Shown: piece by piece, positions 1 to 12,561 of the stretch
Layout: each line of letters begins with the position of its first letter
How positions within the stretch are numbered: position 1 is the first letter of the stretch
Origin: Petrosia ficiformis
Taxonomy: Eukaryota; Porifera; Demospongiae; Haplosclerida; Petrosiidae
Assembly: GCA_947044365.1 (NCBI GenBank)
Contig: OX345636.1
Coordinates: forward strand, 434,001-498,000
DNA length: 64,000 nucleotides
Direction: 5' to 3'
The notes under the pieces: generated by a model
What the model was told of the DNA's origin: nothing
What the model saw: the letters and a program-made list of their open reading frames with translations, nothing else
Databases searched by the model: none
Program-made: the position numbers and the translations under genes

Positions 1-103
1 ACATCACATATCTCTTTTAAGGCTTGTTTGTTTATCATGATAATTATTAATTAAAATATTTCATAACATAGTAACATTATTTATGTTAATTTTGTAATTT
101 TAG

Positions 104-1000
104 GTGATGCTGTTGAGAAATCGATGAAACCAAGTCAAACTACAAAAGGTAATTATTACTATTATATCAATTATTTACAGATACTACAACTTAATATACT
201 GGTCATGTGATTTATACTGATAACTATATTTATATTGATTATTGGTATTACTGTTACAGCATGATAATTATATCATACACACAATACAAACAATTATATA
301 ATTATTATTTAAATATACTTATAATGATGTTCCATATCATTCAGGAAAAAATTAGCACCACATTTAGCACAGTTTAGTTCAGGATTTTAAAAGCCAGTTG
401 TATTAACAACATAAAAAAGCCACTTGTGTCAACAGCATTGTAGTGTCATTATCTTAACTCTTATCTATTATACCACTTGCATCATATAGTATGAGCTAAT
501 TATATTCAACATAAGTTGACATCTCCAAATCAAAAAATATCCTGTGTGGAATATGACTCACAATAATTAGTAATGATTGTTTTGTATAAAATATTATTGT
601 AGTATTTAACATTGTTGTAATTGTTGTAGTATCTTGTACGTCAGTCCAATTATTGTAGTCCTTATAATGTATGTAAGACAGACGGCTATTCTATATTTAG
701 TACATTCTATATTTAGCTACCAGTAAGTATAAATACGAATGATTTTGTTTTAGAAGAAATCTTTTGAGAGTTAAGTCAATAATAACACATCCTGATTCAT
801 TAGTTATTTATTATAGTTCAGTTAATACTGTATAATAATTTTCTTGTATATAATAGTGCAGTAGTACTTCCAGTAGCCCAGTCAAGTTGATGTCATATAT
901 ATTAGATATGTCTATTTTAATATAAACTGTTATCAATTTACAAATCAAGTATAATTATATCACTGAAAACATTACCATTGAGAAACCAACTATATAACTC

Positions 1001-1040
<40 letters not shown>

Positions 1041-4000
1041 CTTCAATCAGACTAGCACATAAACATCTGGAACTATACAAAACCAAACTGGTTTGTACAT
1101 TTATTGTAAGTGTACAAAATTAGCACCACATTTAGTATAGTTTAGTTCAGTTCCTCGCTTCCATTCACTTTTAACATGGAGCCTTACCAAACTGCACTCA
1201 ACAACAATAGTGGAACACTTCTAGATGCTAGTGTGAACTGGCACTGCAACAGTTGTAATATATGATTTGTGTTAATTTCTACCTCCATGATCTCTGCTCA
1301 ATTGCTCAGTTTGATAATGTTCGTTTCATTACAATTACTGTTTTTGTGTTTTTATTCTTACAATACAGATGAAAGTAATGACACCATTAAGAAGCAAGAA
1401 GATGCATCATCCTCACTCTTGGATAAATATAAGAAGACATTCGAAGAATTTGAAACAGAGAAGGGTGAGCTACTTCTACGGATAGCAGAAGAAGAGAAAG
1501 CATTACAACAAGTTTCAGGTAACTTGTGTTAATTTGAATTAAATATGTTTACACTAGTATCAACTGCAAGTATTATTATATTATGTTTGTATGAATATTC
1601 CTAATCACAAATATTTATAACATGAATAGAAAAAAATAAATTGATGGAGAAGCAAAAGGAATTGCTGGATACAGAGAAGAAACAGTTATCATCACTTTTG
1701 GAGAAACAAAAGAAGAAAACAGAACAACTTGAAACAGAAAATAAAGAACTACTGTCACAGATAAAGAGAGAAAAGGAAACATCACAAGAAGTTTCAGGTA
1801 ACTTGTACATCTTGTATGTTATAAAGTTATATCCCTCCTATACATTGTATCTAATACATAATATGAACAGAAAAGAGTGAATTGATGAAGAAACAGTACC
1901 AAGCACTGGAGACAGAGAAAAAGAAATTATTATCTCTCTTGGAGAAACAGAGTAAGGAGTTACAATATCTTGAAGCAGAGAAACAAGAACTAGTCTGTCA
2001 GTTAGAGCAAGAAAGAAAAGCAGTGCAAGGTAATTTGTGACTAGGTCTGCATTAATATTTTACCTTATACATATATAATATGTGAGTAGAAATGACTGAA
2101 TTGATGAAGCACAACCAAACAATGGATACCAATTCAAATTCTCTCTCGGAGAAACAGAGGAAGGAACTTGAAACAGACAAGAAAAAACTACAGTTTCAGT
2201 TAGATGAAGAAAGGAAAGAACTACAGCGAGTTTTAGGTAATTTCTTGTATTGGAAATGCAACTAATTTGGTTTCATAATCATACTATTATTAATTATCAG
2301 TCAAGTGTGATATGATAAATGAACGGAATGCAACACTTGAGACTGAATTAAACAAACAGCAGAAGATTTCAGGTAATTTATCTGTGTAGTGTTAATTGAA
2401 GCTAGCCATACCAACATGGATGAGTATATATTCTTCTTATAATATAGTGAAGAGTGAGATGATAGAAGAACAGAATCAAAAACTTGAGGATGAGAAGAAA
2501 GCTTTACAATCTCAGTTAGAAAAACAGATTGAACTCTCAGGTAATGTATTATGTTATGCAATACAATAATGAATGTATAATTTTTAGAATGTGCTAGTCT
2601 ATGCTACATATACCATGGTAACCATTTGATGTGTTTAGGTGTGTATTTTGACTGCCAGAGATGGATCCAGAATATCTTGTTAAACACACATATACAGTAT
2701 TTGAAAATTTTAGTCATTTACATTTACTTTGTATTTACGTATACATATGATTATACATTTTACATATACATTGAAAGGCACACCTTTCAAATAGTTATAT
2801 GGTTATTACATCACCAGACACTTTCATGATGTGCCTTCTAGTAGCAATGAAGTCAATGAAATATAAAAAAAGGGCCAATCCAATATATTGCAGGACCCAC
2901 AATAAAATTTAATGATACAGCTTCAGTGGGTATCCACTGGGTACACCACTGAAGCTGTATCTCTTATAGTGTGGTTGGCAATACCTAGTAATAGATGTAT
3001 GATACTTATTATATAGTATTTATTGTACTAATATTGTTTTGGTGCTGAGTAACCATTGTCTGTATGTCTATATAGATAAGTGTATTAGTGCTGAAGGAGA
3101 AACAAGAAAAATGGTCAATCAACTAGAGGAAGGGAAACAACAACTTGAGATTAAGAAAAATGAGTTACTCACTACATTAGAGGATAAACAGAAGGAAATC
3201 CAACGACTCACAGGTACATCAAAATAGACTGCATGTATTCATACATGATTATAAACCTAATATATAAAATACACATCGCTATTGAAATTAAATCTCTTAA
3301 ATTTCATATCTTCATATAACTTAGACCAAAATAGTGGATTGTTTCAAGAATTGGAGGAGGAGAAGGTAAAGCTACTCTCTCAGTTGGAGGAACAAACAAA
3401 GAAATCAAAACAATTGTCAGGTAATTATTAAATTGCATTTGATTGGAGGAATGTAATACATTATTGAATTAAATTTCAGTTGGCAGCCTTTGTGAGGTAC
3501 TAGAAGCCACTGCAGAAGTTCAACGACAATGGGAAGAACTCGGAATAGCTCTTGGCTTAGATCGTACTAAACTAACTGAAATATCTCAGACACACCACTC
3601 AATACTTCAACGCCATTATCATTTGATGAGATTTTGGATTACAGATGTTGGAGCATCTTGGGGGGCACTTGTACGTGCTTTAAAAAGTGAAGTACTTAAT
3701 GAGGAAGAATTAGCAAAGAAAATTGAAAATGGTATGTTAATCATCCTCTACACATTTCAGAAGTATGTATTTTAGTTAGCTGAACAGAAATCAATATTAC
3801 TATAATATATTTTCAAAAAATATTTTGTTACTTTCCTTCATAGATCATGAAGGACAACTCTCAAGTGTCCATGTAAAGGTGTTAGTAACTCAAAATGATA
3901 AAAAGTTAACTGGTCAGTTTATATGAAAACATAAATGTTCACTCTTTATGCACTACAATTAATGATATAGAAGCTAATCTGGAAGAATTGAGAGCAATAT

Positions 4001-6039
4001 CTTCAGTGGAATGGAAAGCATTGGGTCTAATGCTTGGAATACATGATGGAATACTGGAAAGCATTCAACATAGTCACTCCTCATCACAGGAATGCCAACA
4101 TGCTATGCTTGAGTGCTGGATTAATACTGGTCAGGCATATTGGTCAACACTTGTAGAAGCTCTAAGAAGTCCACTTCTAGGAGAGGAGGAAATTGCAGAT
4201 GAAATTACTAAACAATACCTCAGTAAGTTGAGCATGTAAATATTCATATTCTCAAATAACTATGTGCAGATAAATTACATGATAGACTTATGTAATGATA
4301 TTTTGTAAATAGAATGTCTACACAATTACATAATATTTTAAATGTTACTAATATCTAGTAATAGTTATAATTTTAATGATCTGCAACGCTATCGCTATGA
4401 TTGCTTTCCACTGTGTTGATGTATAGATAAGGAAGTTTTGTCTTTAATCACTTGACACTTGCGTTATAGTATAGCCTACAGAAGAAGCAGCTAGACAAAC
4501 AGCAAGTAATAGCTTCTCTAGCTAAAATGGGCTGTAAAAATTACACAAGAGCTGGAATAGTAAACAGTATGGATAATCAAATGAATATTAATTGTTTTCC
4601 AGACATGAGAATGTTAATGATGACACCATAAAGCAATCATAGGAATACATTTTCTCTCTATTTTGTCTTGTTATAATTAAATATAACAATTTCTTTTAGA
4701 AGTGGAGACTGATGAACGGTTTGATCCATCAAAACCAGAAGAGCCTCAGCAAGGTAAGAGTAATTTTATCAAATTATATGTGTTGTAATGTTTATAATTT
4801 TTCTTTGATTCCATAACATTTCTATTTAGCATGTGGTTTAATTACAAGTTCATTTGTTTCAGTAAAATTAATACATTATTACTTTGCTTCAATATACAGG
4901 TGCCTTTAATGTCAGTACTGAGAAACTGGAGAAAATGAAGATCAAGATCAACCAACGGTGTTCTGATAAACCAAATGCTCAGGGAATTGCTTTTCTGATT
5001 GGGTTCCCAGATGGGACTGATGTTCACGATTTATCTTCGACATTTGAAAACGATTTGAGTTTTGCTGTCTGGAGCAAGAGAGAAACAACTTGCTCTAAAA
5101 TAGCTTGTTTGGTGAAAGCAGCTGTTAAAGTGCAATACCCTCCCACCTATAAATATATAGTGTTTTACTATGCTGGACACGTAGGTGTCAATGAATCTAA
5201 GCGTCTATTTTTAGTACCAGAACCAAGTAATGAAACAGGGATATTAGATATCGAAGAGAACATTCTTTCTCCATTCAATGAAAAAAAAAATCGCCCATCT
5301 TGCTTATTCTTTTTCGATTCTTGTTTGAGTAAGAGTCCAGCAAATCTTTCTACCAACATTGAGTCTGATGACAAATGTGATTCATTGACACCTGTTGCTC
5401 TCCAAGAGAACATTCTAAATCTAAATGCACCAGTTCGGTCTTTTGTTGCATGCTTTGTAACCCTTGTTCTACAAAGAGAAGCCACTACAAGAATTTGGAG
5501 TAAAACGCTGTGTAAAAATCTGAAGGAGAAGGATCGTTCAATAAGTCACATTGTTGAGTTGACATACGACACCGTCAAAGATGTTCACACTGCACTTCAT
5601 TATGAATCCTTAGTGGGTTCAATCTATTTGAATGGTATGAATATGTGGTACATAATTATAAACTCTTTAAATTATATGCAAATTCTTTTGTTTAATCGTA
5701 GGAATCCCAAGATTGCCATCAGAGCCTGTTACATCTGATAGTGTTGTACGACGCCACAAGAATGACATGTGCTGTGTATTAAATAGTAAAGAAAATGAGG
5801 CGAATCTATTCTCTCTAGCAGGTGGCCTTTTAGCTAGAGGAATCATTAATACTAACACCAAAGATGATGTCTGTCACAAGAACAAAGAAGCCGATACTCT
5901 TCTTATCCGTGTAGAAAAGGCTGTTCATGATAATCCTGATATGCTGGATGTGGTACTAGAGGTAATGGAAAAAGAGTGTTGTCTTGATACTATTGTGAGG
6001 AGGATGAAGGATGAAACTGACACTGCTGGTATATTATAA
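104..6039 (+). CDS. Coiled-coil / tandem death-domain / caspase-like protease (5' partial, spliced)
   Basis: Fifteen exons join in frame: 104-148, 1369-1518, 1630-1797, 1871-2029, 2090-2236, 2301-2372, 2448-2540, 3076-3213, 3325-3420, 3480-3731, 3844-3912, 3971-4222, 4700-4753, 4900-5634, 5702-6039 (stop TAA). That gives about 920 residues, and the start lies left of the window. Every intron is phase 1. The first nine exons encode Glu/Lys/Leu-rich coiled coil. Exons 3480-3731 and 3971-4222 (both 252 bp) are death domains with the W..LG..LG core. Exon 4900-5634 is a caspase-fold (peptidase C14) domain: beta strand plus FYYAGHV (His codon 5178-5180) and FFFDSCLS (Cys codon 5322-5324). The last exon is all-helical and may be a CARD or death-fold domain. 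Family knowledge suggests a death-fold adaptor-protease in apoptosis or immune signalling. Oddities: GHG is GHV, the Cys context is DSC as in metacaspases rather than QACRG, and a run of ten A lies in the coding sequence at 5281-5290. More exons may hide in 149-1368. Confidence 0.82.
149..1368 (+). other. Long first visible intron
   Basis: No coding exon recognised. It contains a (TA)n run at about 1003-1034 and otherwise AT-rich unique-looking sequence. Unseen short coiled-coil exons are possible because neighbouring exons are only 45-168 bp. Confidence 0.4.
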
Positions 6040-6112
6040 GTAGAATAATAATTGAAGAAGAGCTAACCAATGCATGTAATTGTAAATAATATTATGCACA
6101 TAGCAGATTAGT

Positions 6113-6118
6113 AATAAA
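6113..6118 (+). terminator. Poly(A) signal AATAAA
   Basis: AATAAA lies 74 bp after the stop codon of the caspase-like gene and is the first such hexamer downstream. It is the likely cleavage and polyadenylation signal for that transcript. Confidence 0.5.
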
Positions 6119-7036
6119 TTGTAGGTTTTAACTTTGTCACAATAGATAGCAAATCTGTTTGTAGTGATAACACCATTATGTGATGATTGTTCCACATGAA
6201 AGTGTACCAACTACCTTAAGTGAATAAGCAACTACATTTTGTGACAAAACTAGCACTGAATGGACAAAAAAGGAAGGAATGTGCAGTACACTGCTTGTTT
6301 AAGATGAAAGTTTAGGGACTTTATACACCCCTTCCAAACCTCATTTTTCCTATGGGACGACCCTGAGTAAATGTATTTTTTCTATGTGTACAAGTATGTA
6401 GTGTTATACGGTTGTGTGTGTTTGTGTGTGTGTGTGTATACATCTATGTGTCTTTGTGTTTGACCCAAAAAGTCACTGCCAAATTAAATATAGTAGAGCT
6501 CTGATCAAGATTCCTTTTGGTCCAAATTATAACTATTTCTATTACACACCACTAAAAGGCTTCCTGAATTATACATGCACATATATCATGCAATGTTTTA
6601 TGTAACCATGTTAATCATTGTTTAACCCTCACCTATAAAGCTTAATGCAGGACTGAGGGGTACTCTGATTCATTTTGTATGACTGTCTGTTTGTGTATTA
6701 GAATATTTTCTGCCAATTTAACAATATTGGGAGTTTGAATTAGGAAAAGCATTAATTCTTTTTTTATTGTCGTACAATTTGAAGTCAACTAATAGCCAGT
6801 AATTACCATGAATATTTGACAAACAGATTCACCAACAAAAACATTATGGTAACCTTCAGTTCCATGCACCTATACAGGGAAGGGTTGATTATGTCATGCA
6901 GCACAGAACCCTCACCACAGCAAGGATTGAGTACAGTATGATATTCAGTCTACTAAATCCTTGAGGTCCTTCAAACTGTTATTGATTGTAAATATTAATA
7001 AAACCACTTCATATGTATTGTTTTTATATCATAAAG
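6119..7036. other. Intergenic or intronic stretch
   Basis: Holds a short TG microsatellite (about 6412-6438) and no convincing exon. It separates the end of the caspase-like gene from the next death-domain exon. If that exon is an alternative 3' exon, this stretch is an intron. Confidence 0.4.
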
Positions 7037-8464
7037 GTAAAAGGATCCGTATGAAACGACCAGACACATATGATATTTACAAGTTACTGAAAACCAAATC
7101 AGCTAACTGGGAAGATTTTGCAAGAGAATTAAGGGTTAAAGAAAATGACCGCATGCAATTTCGAAAATTGATTAATGCAACGTCTCCTGAGGATATTTTG
7201 GAGAAAGTCCTGGCCAAGTGGATAGAGTCAGAGACATGTGAAGTAACATGGAACCGTATTCTATGTGCATTGAAAGATTTGAAATATATTGACCTCTTCA
7301 AAATAGTCCAAATGCACTTACGCAAAGAGGATGTTATCAGGAAATACTGCCAAACCGCAGATTTTAAATTCACTGGTGAGAGTCTATTGAAAGTATTGTT
7401 TATTTCTTATTCTGTGTAGATGCATGTAAATGCTGGAACTTGTTATAATTTATCTTCAAACATATGCTCCATTAAATTAGACTTTGAGGAAGAACTGGCT
7501 AAATGAATTAAGCATCTAACCTGAACTAAATAATTAATTATTAAAATTTGTAGGCAGTTTTACACATTATATGTGTATATAGGGCTGGAAAAGTTTCAAG
7601 TGATCTGTAGGGTTTTATACAGCAGAGGGTAGCGAATGTTTCTCCACCACCACCCACCCCCCCTTAAAAATTTCAGTCCAAAATTATTTGTACAGGAAAA
7701 ATACAGGCCACCAGATGTACACACAGATGGCATAAATTCAATAACTATTCTGTGCAAATTATACTCCCATACTCCCCAAGGAACAATGTGTTTCAGATAA
7801 TTTATTTTCTCCCTCTAACAACAAATCCTATATGACATCCTGACCTATATTAAGTTTACATTCATTGCCATATACATTATAATCTCACATGATTTTCAGT
7901 ATGCCAGAACAAAGTAATATTATTGTGAAAAAAAGTATGACTTTGGCCTAAAATTGTTTTCTGATGACTTGTATCAATCACGGTTGATGGTACTGATATC
8001 TCTACTGTTTGTGAACTCAAAAACTGGGGCCTGATAATTAATTGCAACTGCAGTATAAGCACTACTTCATGACTTGCTCATGTATAACTTACTATTTATG
8101 CTTATATTACTTGCTGAAAATTCTTGTATCATCATTGTACAGTTTCTCTGCTACAATTATACAACTGTTATTACCAGTTTTACTTTCTTTCTAAGTCTTC
8201 CTGGCAGTCTATAGCTCAAGCACAGGGTTCTTTTATATGCCATGCCCATTAATTGACCGAGTCCCCGAGAATGATACAATTTCCTTAACTATGTATACAG
8301 CACATACTTGATCACTTAAGTGACACAACCATATATACATTAAACCCCATAGAAAGAAATTATAAGGATGGCCCTACAGGCAATAAAAAACTTCGCAGTT
8401 TATAATGTGTTCAATTTATATTATTGGTGTTTCATTTTGTTTTCCAGCTTTTGAGGAATTTTAA
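7037..8464 (+). CDS. Death-domain exon plus short terminal exon
   Basis: Exon 7037-7375 (339 bp, phase 1 on both sides) encodes a six-helix death domain: NWEDFARELRVKENDRMQF, then the I/L-rich helices and a VLAKWIES segment typical of helix 5. A TTTCCAG acceptor at 8441-8447 opens a five-codon terminal exon ending TAA at 8462-8464, which keeps the frame. There is an in-frame ATG at 7051, so the exon could begin a small protein of about 110 residues. The phase also matches the introns of the caspase-like gene just upstream, so it could be an alternative 3' end of that gene or a decayed duplicate. I cannot tell which. Confidence 0.5.
7438..8189. other. Non-coding stretch, no gene seen
   Basis: AT-rich sequence within or next to the intron between 7375 and 8448. 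No ORF with recognisable similarity. Confidence 0.3.
8190..8395 (-). repeat. Short interspersed repeat (SINE- or MITE-like), copy 1
   Basis: Read on the minus strand it matches 42905-43130 on the plus strand: a start with GGCC..AGGGCCATCC, a CCACGGGGTTTAAT-like block, a GGCTCGGTCAATTAATGGGC block and a GACAAGCCAGGAAG-like end. Two similar copies about 35 kb apart in opposite orientation show it is interspersed. I see no ORF and no clear tRNA-like promoter, so the class is open. A weaker partial match lies at about 4400-4470. Confidence 0.55.
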
Positions 8465-9112
8465 ATTCATGATGAGAAAGCAAGATATGAACAATGTTGC
8501 TGTTATAATTATGTATTACCCCTTTAATTATGTATTACCCCTTTAATTATGTATTAACCCTTGCTGTATAGGTAGAAAAATTTTCTTTTTTCCCCTTTAA
8601 TTTGTTAGTAATACTAATTGTGCTGCTATTAATCTTTTGAAATGAAAAAATACATTTTATAACTGATAATAATTATACATTAGCTATACATAATAATAAT
8701 AATATCTCAAATTGTCCACTTGTCTGGCACAGTAACAGGATTTATAAATCAGTTATAAACACAAATTATAACACTATGGAGAACCAAACACTAGGGAGAA
8801 CCTATAAGTAGTTTTGCTCGTACAGAAACATTATTATTCATTACAACACCCAAGTGATTATAAATATCCCATAGCATGAGTATGCATACTCATGCTATAG
8901 GATACTTCTGTGATAGTATATACTCAATACAAGGATATGAGAGGTGGTTGAAAGTAGCAAGATGTTTAATTTTATTCCAGTATAGTGAATACTATCATGA
9001 TTTCAGTTTTATCAGTTTCTTAAGAAGCAATAATACATCTCACAACACTTGTTCCACAGATCATTGTAAATTATATAGCTTATATATATATATATACATA
9101 TATAGAATGATG

Positions 9113-9406
9113 AAAAACATTTTCAATAAAAATGAAACAAGATGTAGGGACGTCAAAACCCAAAAAGCATGCAAACAAGGTTGGAAGGCTAACATAGTAC
9201 CCAAAATTAAACAAACCACTTCAATATAACCCTACATAAGTACTTACACCATTATAAAGCAAAATACAAAGAGCTGTACTTATGTAGGGTTATATTGAAG
9301 TGGTTTGTTTAATTTTGGGTACTATGTAAGCCTCAAAACCTTATTTGCATGCTTTTTGGGTTTTGACGTCCCTACATCTTGTTTCATTTTTATTGAAAAT
9401 GTTTTT
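9113..9406. mobile_element. Fold-back MITE, family A copy 1
   Basis: Arms 9113-9243 and about 9275-9406 are near-perfect inverted repeats around a short loop. Shared blocks include GATGTAGGGACGTCAAAACC and AAACAAACCACTTC. Related copies at 14709-14896 and 55092-55366 show mobility. No ORF, so it is a non-autonomous DNA element. Flanking homology with the 55-kb copy extends about 100 bp further, so the real element is longer. Confidence 0.75.
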
Positions 9407-9796
9407 TGTTTCCATTGTTTTTTCTCTGAATGGGGTGAATATTTTTTGTTGATTGCAGAAATACTGGTGTAAGTTATAGTATATCATGTAATCATACAAT
9501 TATATATTCATTAAAATTTGTTCATTTAATGAAGGTCAGTTTGTTGTATATATGAATTATTTATGCATTATTTTTCACTTACAGATGATATCTATTCTCT
9601 ATTTCACTGACAGCACTGTCTGCAGTCCTAGTGTCAGTCACTGTGTCAACCATTCAGTATTCCAATGCTTATCATAGTATATATATGATGTTATTATACA
9701 TTGGCTTAATATTAATAGATATTATATTCACTATTGTAAGAATTTATTTGCGTACAAACGTTATTACTATGCTTACGCTTTCTCCTCCATGTTCCC

Positions 9797-9826
9797 AGGT
9801 TCAAAGGTTCAAAGGTTCAAAGGTTA
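9797..9826 (-). repeat. Tandem 3' tail of non-LTR element
   Basis: About three and a half copies of an 8-bp unit (AACCTTTG on the minus strand) follow the reverse-transcriptase remnant on its 3' side. CR1/L2-type non-LTR elements end in short tandem repeats rather than poly(A), so this is the likely 3' terminus. Confidence 0.5.
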
Positions 9827-9938
9827 TTAATGCAAGACTCACAGAGTATAGCACATAAATTAAACAAACAGAATAATAATTACGCTAATGATAATAAAAT
9901 TAATGATAATAATTAAGAATTATGTAGGAAAATAAAGG

Positions 9939-11300
9939 TTAAAGAGTGTCCACACTTTCACTTTTAAGGGCATAAATTACTTCCTCAACAGAGAGATGAA
10001 TGGGGCCATTTGTAATTGAGTGAGAGTTGCAGAGATGTGATAGCCATGTTGTTGTCGGAGTCAAGGTAGTATCACATAAAGGACACGAGAAATTCGAAAA
10101 AATTGGACGACTTAAGTGGTATACAATTCGTTGCAGTTGATTGGTACCTCGCACTCCTCTATCCAAAGCCAAATCCCATAAACGATACCAGGAAACACTT
10201 TGTGCAACTGAAGCCACTAAGTGAGCGGATGGGTGGGTAAGTGAAGAGGTGATAAGGTTAACAATATCTCTATCAAATATGTTAGATTTCTCAGAGCGAA
10301 CAATTGAAATAGCATCCTCTGGACATTTCAAACATAACTTTAGAACACTAGTACCAATGTTGGATTCCAGCATCCTGCACTGTTGGATAATTGAAACATC
10401 ATAGGCATCAATAATAGCTACCGAGGTGAACATTTGTGACTCTTCTCAGATTGCAATAATTTGGCGAGAAAACTCAATTTACGAGCTAATATTCGAGATG
10501 ACATAGAAGGCCAACATAAACAAATTCTGACAACATGACCAGAAAAGTGCTTTGGTAATTTTAGTATGCGACGGCCGATTTCGTACTGAAATTGATCAAG
10601 TAAAAGAATACAAGATGAATCCAATAGCCATGTTTCACAGCCATATAACAAGATGGAAATAACACAAGATTCATAAATACTACTGGCAGATAACGGGTTT
10701 AAACTACCCTGAAATGCACCAATTTCGCCAAGTGCAAAAAAGGCTCTTCTAGCTTTACTGATATTTTCTTGAACGGCTCTCAAAGCAGAGAGATTAAACT
10801 GCCACCAGACGCCTAAACATTTAGCACTTGCAACGGTTGTCACGTCCCAATTCGATACTTGAATAGGTTCTGGATCTGGGGAATTACGAGAAATTTTAAT
10901 TATTTCAGTTTTGGATGAATTGAGCTTTAAGTGATTGGCTGAAGTGAATTCTTCAATGATGTCGACCTGTTGAATAATAGAATTCTTAGTGGCAGTAGCA
11001 GTGCAAAGATCATCAGCATGGGCAGCACCACCAATATACGTACCATATACAGATAATCCAGCATTATTATCTCTCAAGGTTTTAAGCAGTGGGTCAATGA
11101 CAATTAAGAATAATATTGGGGACAATACAGATCCTTGTTTAACACCTCTGGAAATAAGGTAAGGGTTGGATATTGCACCATCCACATGAATCCTACTATA
11201 TGCTGCAGTGTACTAGCTTTCAATAATACGCCAACATTTACCATTTATACCAATATTAAATAGATTTCTTAACTCAGATTTGGATAAGTTGGTACTTACT
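9939..11300 (-). pseudogene. Non-LTR retrotransposon reverse transcriptase, 5'-truncated
   Basis: The frame 11185-10418 carries reverse-transcriptase motifs: GVKQGSVLSPILF (fingers/palm) and a HADD box (residues 56-59) in place of the usual YADD or FADD, then KLNSSKTEII and a thumb-like KCLGVWW segment. The same reading continues upstream to about 11300 with a stop at 11213-11215. A frameshift near 10430 moves the downstream part (10433-9939) to another frame. That part ends in a zinc-finger-like CPLC..H....H segment. The lack of an endonuclease domain and of the 5' end marks a dead, truncated copy of a CR1/L2-like element. HADD may be normal for this subfamily. Confidence 0.8.
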
Positions 11301-11482
11301 CCTTATGAATGTAGGTTTTCCATTATCGTAGCAAAAATTACGCTCCAAAACAAAATATGGAACACTATCTGAACAATCATTTGGGAGAAAGAACGAATTT
11401 GAAAGACTCTATACTGTTAAATAACAGATTTAACACAAATTGAAAGTCAAACATTCGCCATGTTTTCAGGTCCCTCCCAGTA

Positions 11483-12222
11483 CACAAATGCGCATGCGTA
11501 ATTAATTTCGATTAATGAATACACTTATTAAAATGGCGTCCAATTTGAGATGGAATCTTCGCCGTCGTTGAGACTGTCTTCTTTCATAGCATCTGAAGAT
11601 ATCATCTCGATACTTGTACATCAGAATTTTACAACGAATGCAATTGGAATGGTGATAGAATCATTGTGATAGTTCAACAAACAAAAAAATGATTTGTCTG
11701 GAAAATAATAATAAGTATGAGAGAGTACGGTAGTACTCTCTATGTAGGGATGGCACGGAAAAAAAATGGCCGCCTATACATTTCAATTGCAAGTGATGAG
11801 CTGAAATCTCTGCTAAAATTATAGAACAAGTCTTAATACACACATATTTTTTGATATCTAGTGTTCTTATGACTAACAACATCCTCTAGACAGCTGGAGA
11901 TCATTTTAAAGGTAGAGAACCGGCAGGTAGCAAAACTGGCAAAATGTTCATCATATTATTATTATTATTATTATCTTATTATTATTATTATTTTCCAGAC
12001 AAATCATTTTTTTGTTTGTTGAACTATCACAATGATTCTATCACTATTCCAAACGCATTCGTTGTAAAATTCTGATGTACAAGTATGGAGATGATATCTT
12101 CAGATGCTATGAAAGAAGACAGTCTCAACGACTGCGAAGATTTGATCTCAAATTGGACGCCATTTTTATAAGTGTATTCATTAATTTAGCCACGTGGAAT
12201 TAATTGTTCATGCGCATTTGTG
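11483..12222. mobile_element. Large fold-back element, family B
   Basis: Arms 11483-11708 and 11991-12222 are inverted repeats (ends CACAAATGCGCATG and its complement; shared GGCGTCCAATTTGAGAT-like block). The 280-bp centre holds a hairpin at 11720-11739 (GAGAGTAC GGTA GTACTCTC) and a (TTA)n run. A half copy lies at 54239-54722 and a 30-bp fragment at about 14927-14957. No ORF, so non-autonomous. Confidence 0.7.
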
Positions 12223-12561
12223 TCTTTGTCCTCATGTGAAGCAATCGTTTTATGTCTAAGACTCTCTTCTTCAACTGTCACGAGTGTTCTACAGTTCTTC
12301 TGTTTAAAAAGTTGAAGTGCTGGTTGAAGATCTCCTCACTAATAATTATTGAGATAAGTTATAGTAATTACGTTGATACATACACCACTCCTATTTAGTA
12401 GTAATTTTATCTTGCTGTTTACTTAATTAATTATACCCTCTTTGTCTTGCATACATACACTATACATTACTGTTAACTGTACAGATAACATTTATACACA
12501 CACTTGTCACAATCTGTTAGTCAACCTTTGTATCTTTCAAATTTCTTTTGTGCCTATAAAT

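Noticed and set aside
4378..4480. Third copy of the 8.2/42.9 kb short interspersed repeat
   Set aside because: Only a few short blocks match (ATTGCTTTCCAC, CACTTGCG); too weak without alignment.
9631..9858. 75-codon plus-strand ORF
   Set aside because: Hydrophobic AT-rich translation that runs into the tandem tail of the RT element; no domain, no splice context.
11661..11882. Minus-strand ORF inside family B
   Set aside because: Lies across the arm and centre of a non-coding fold-back element.
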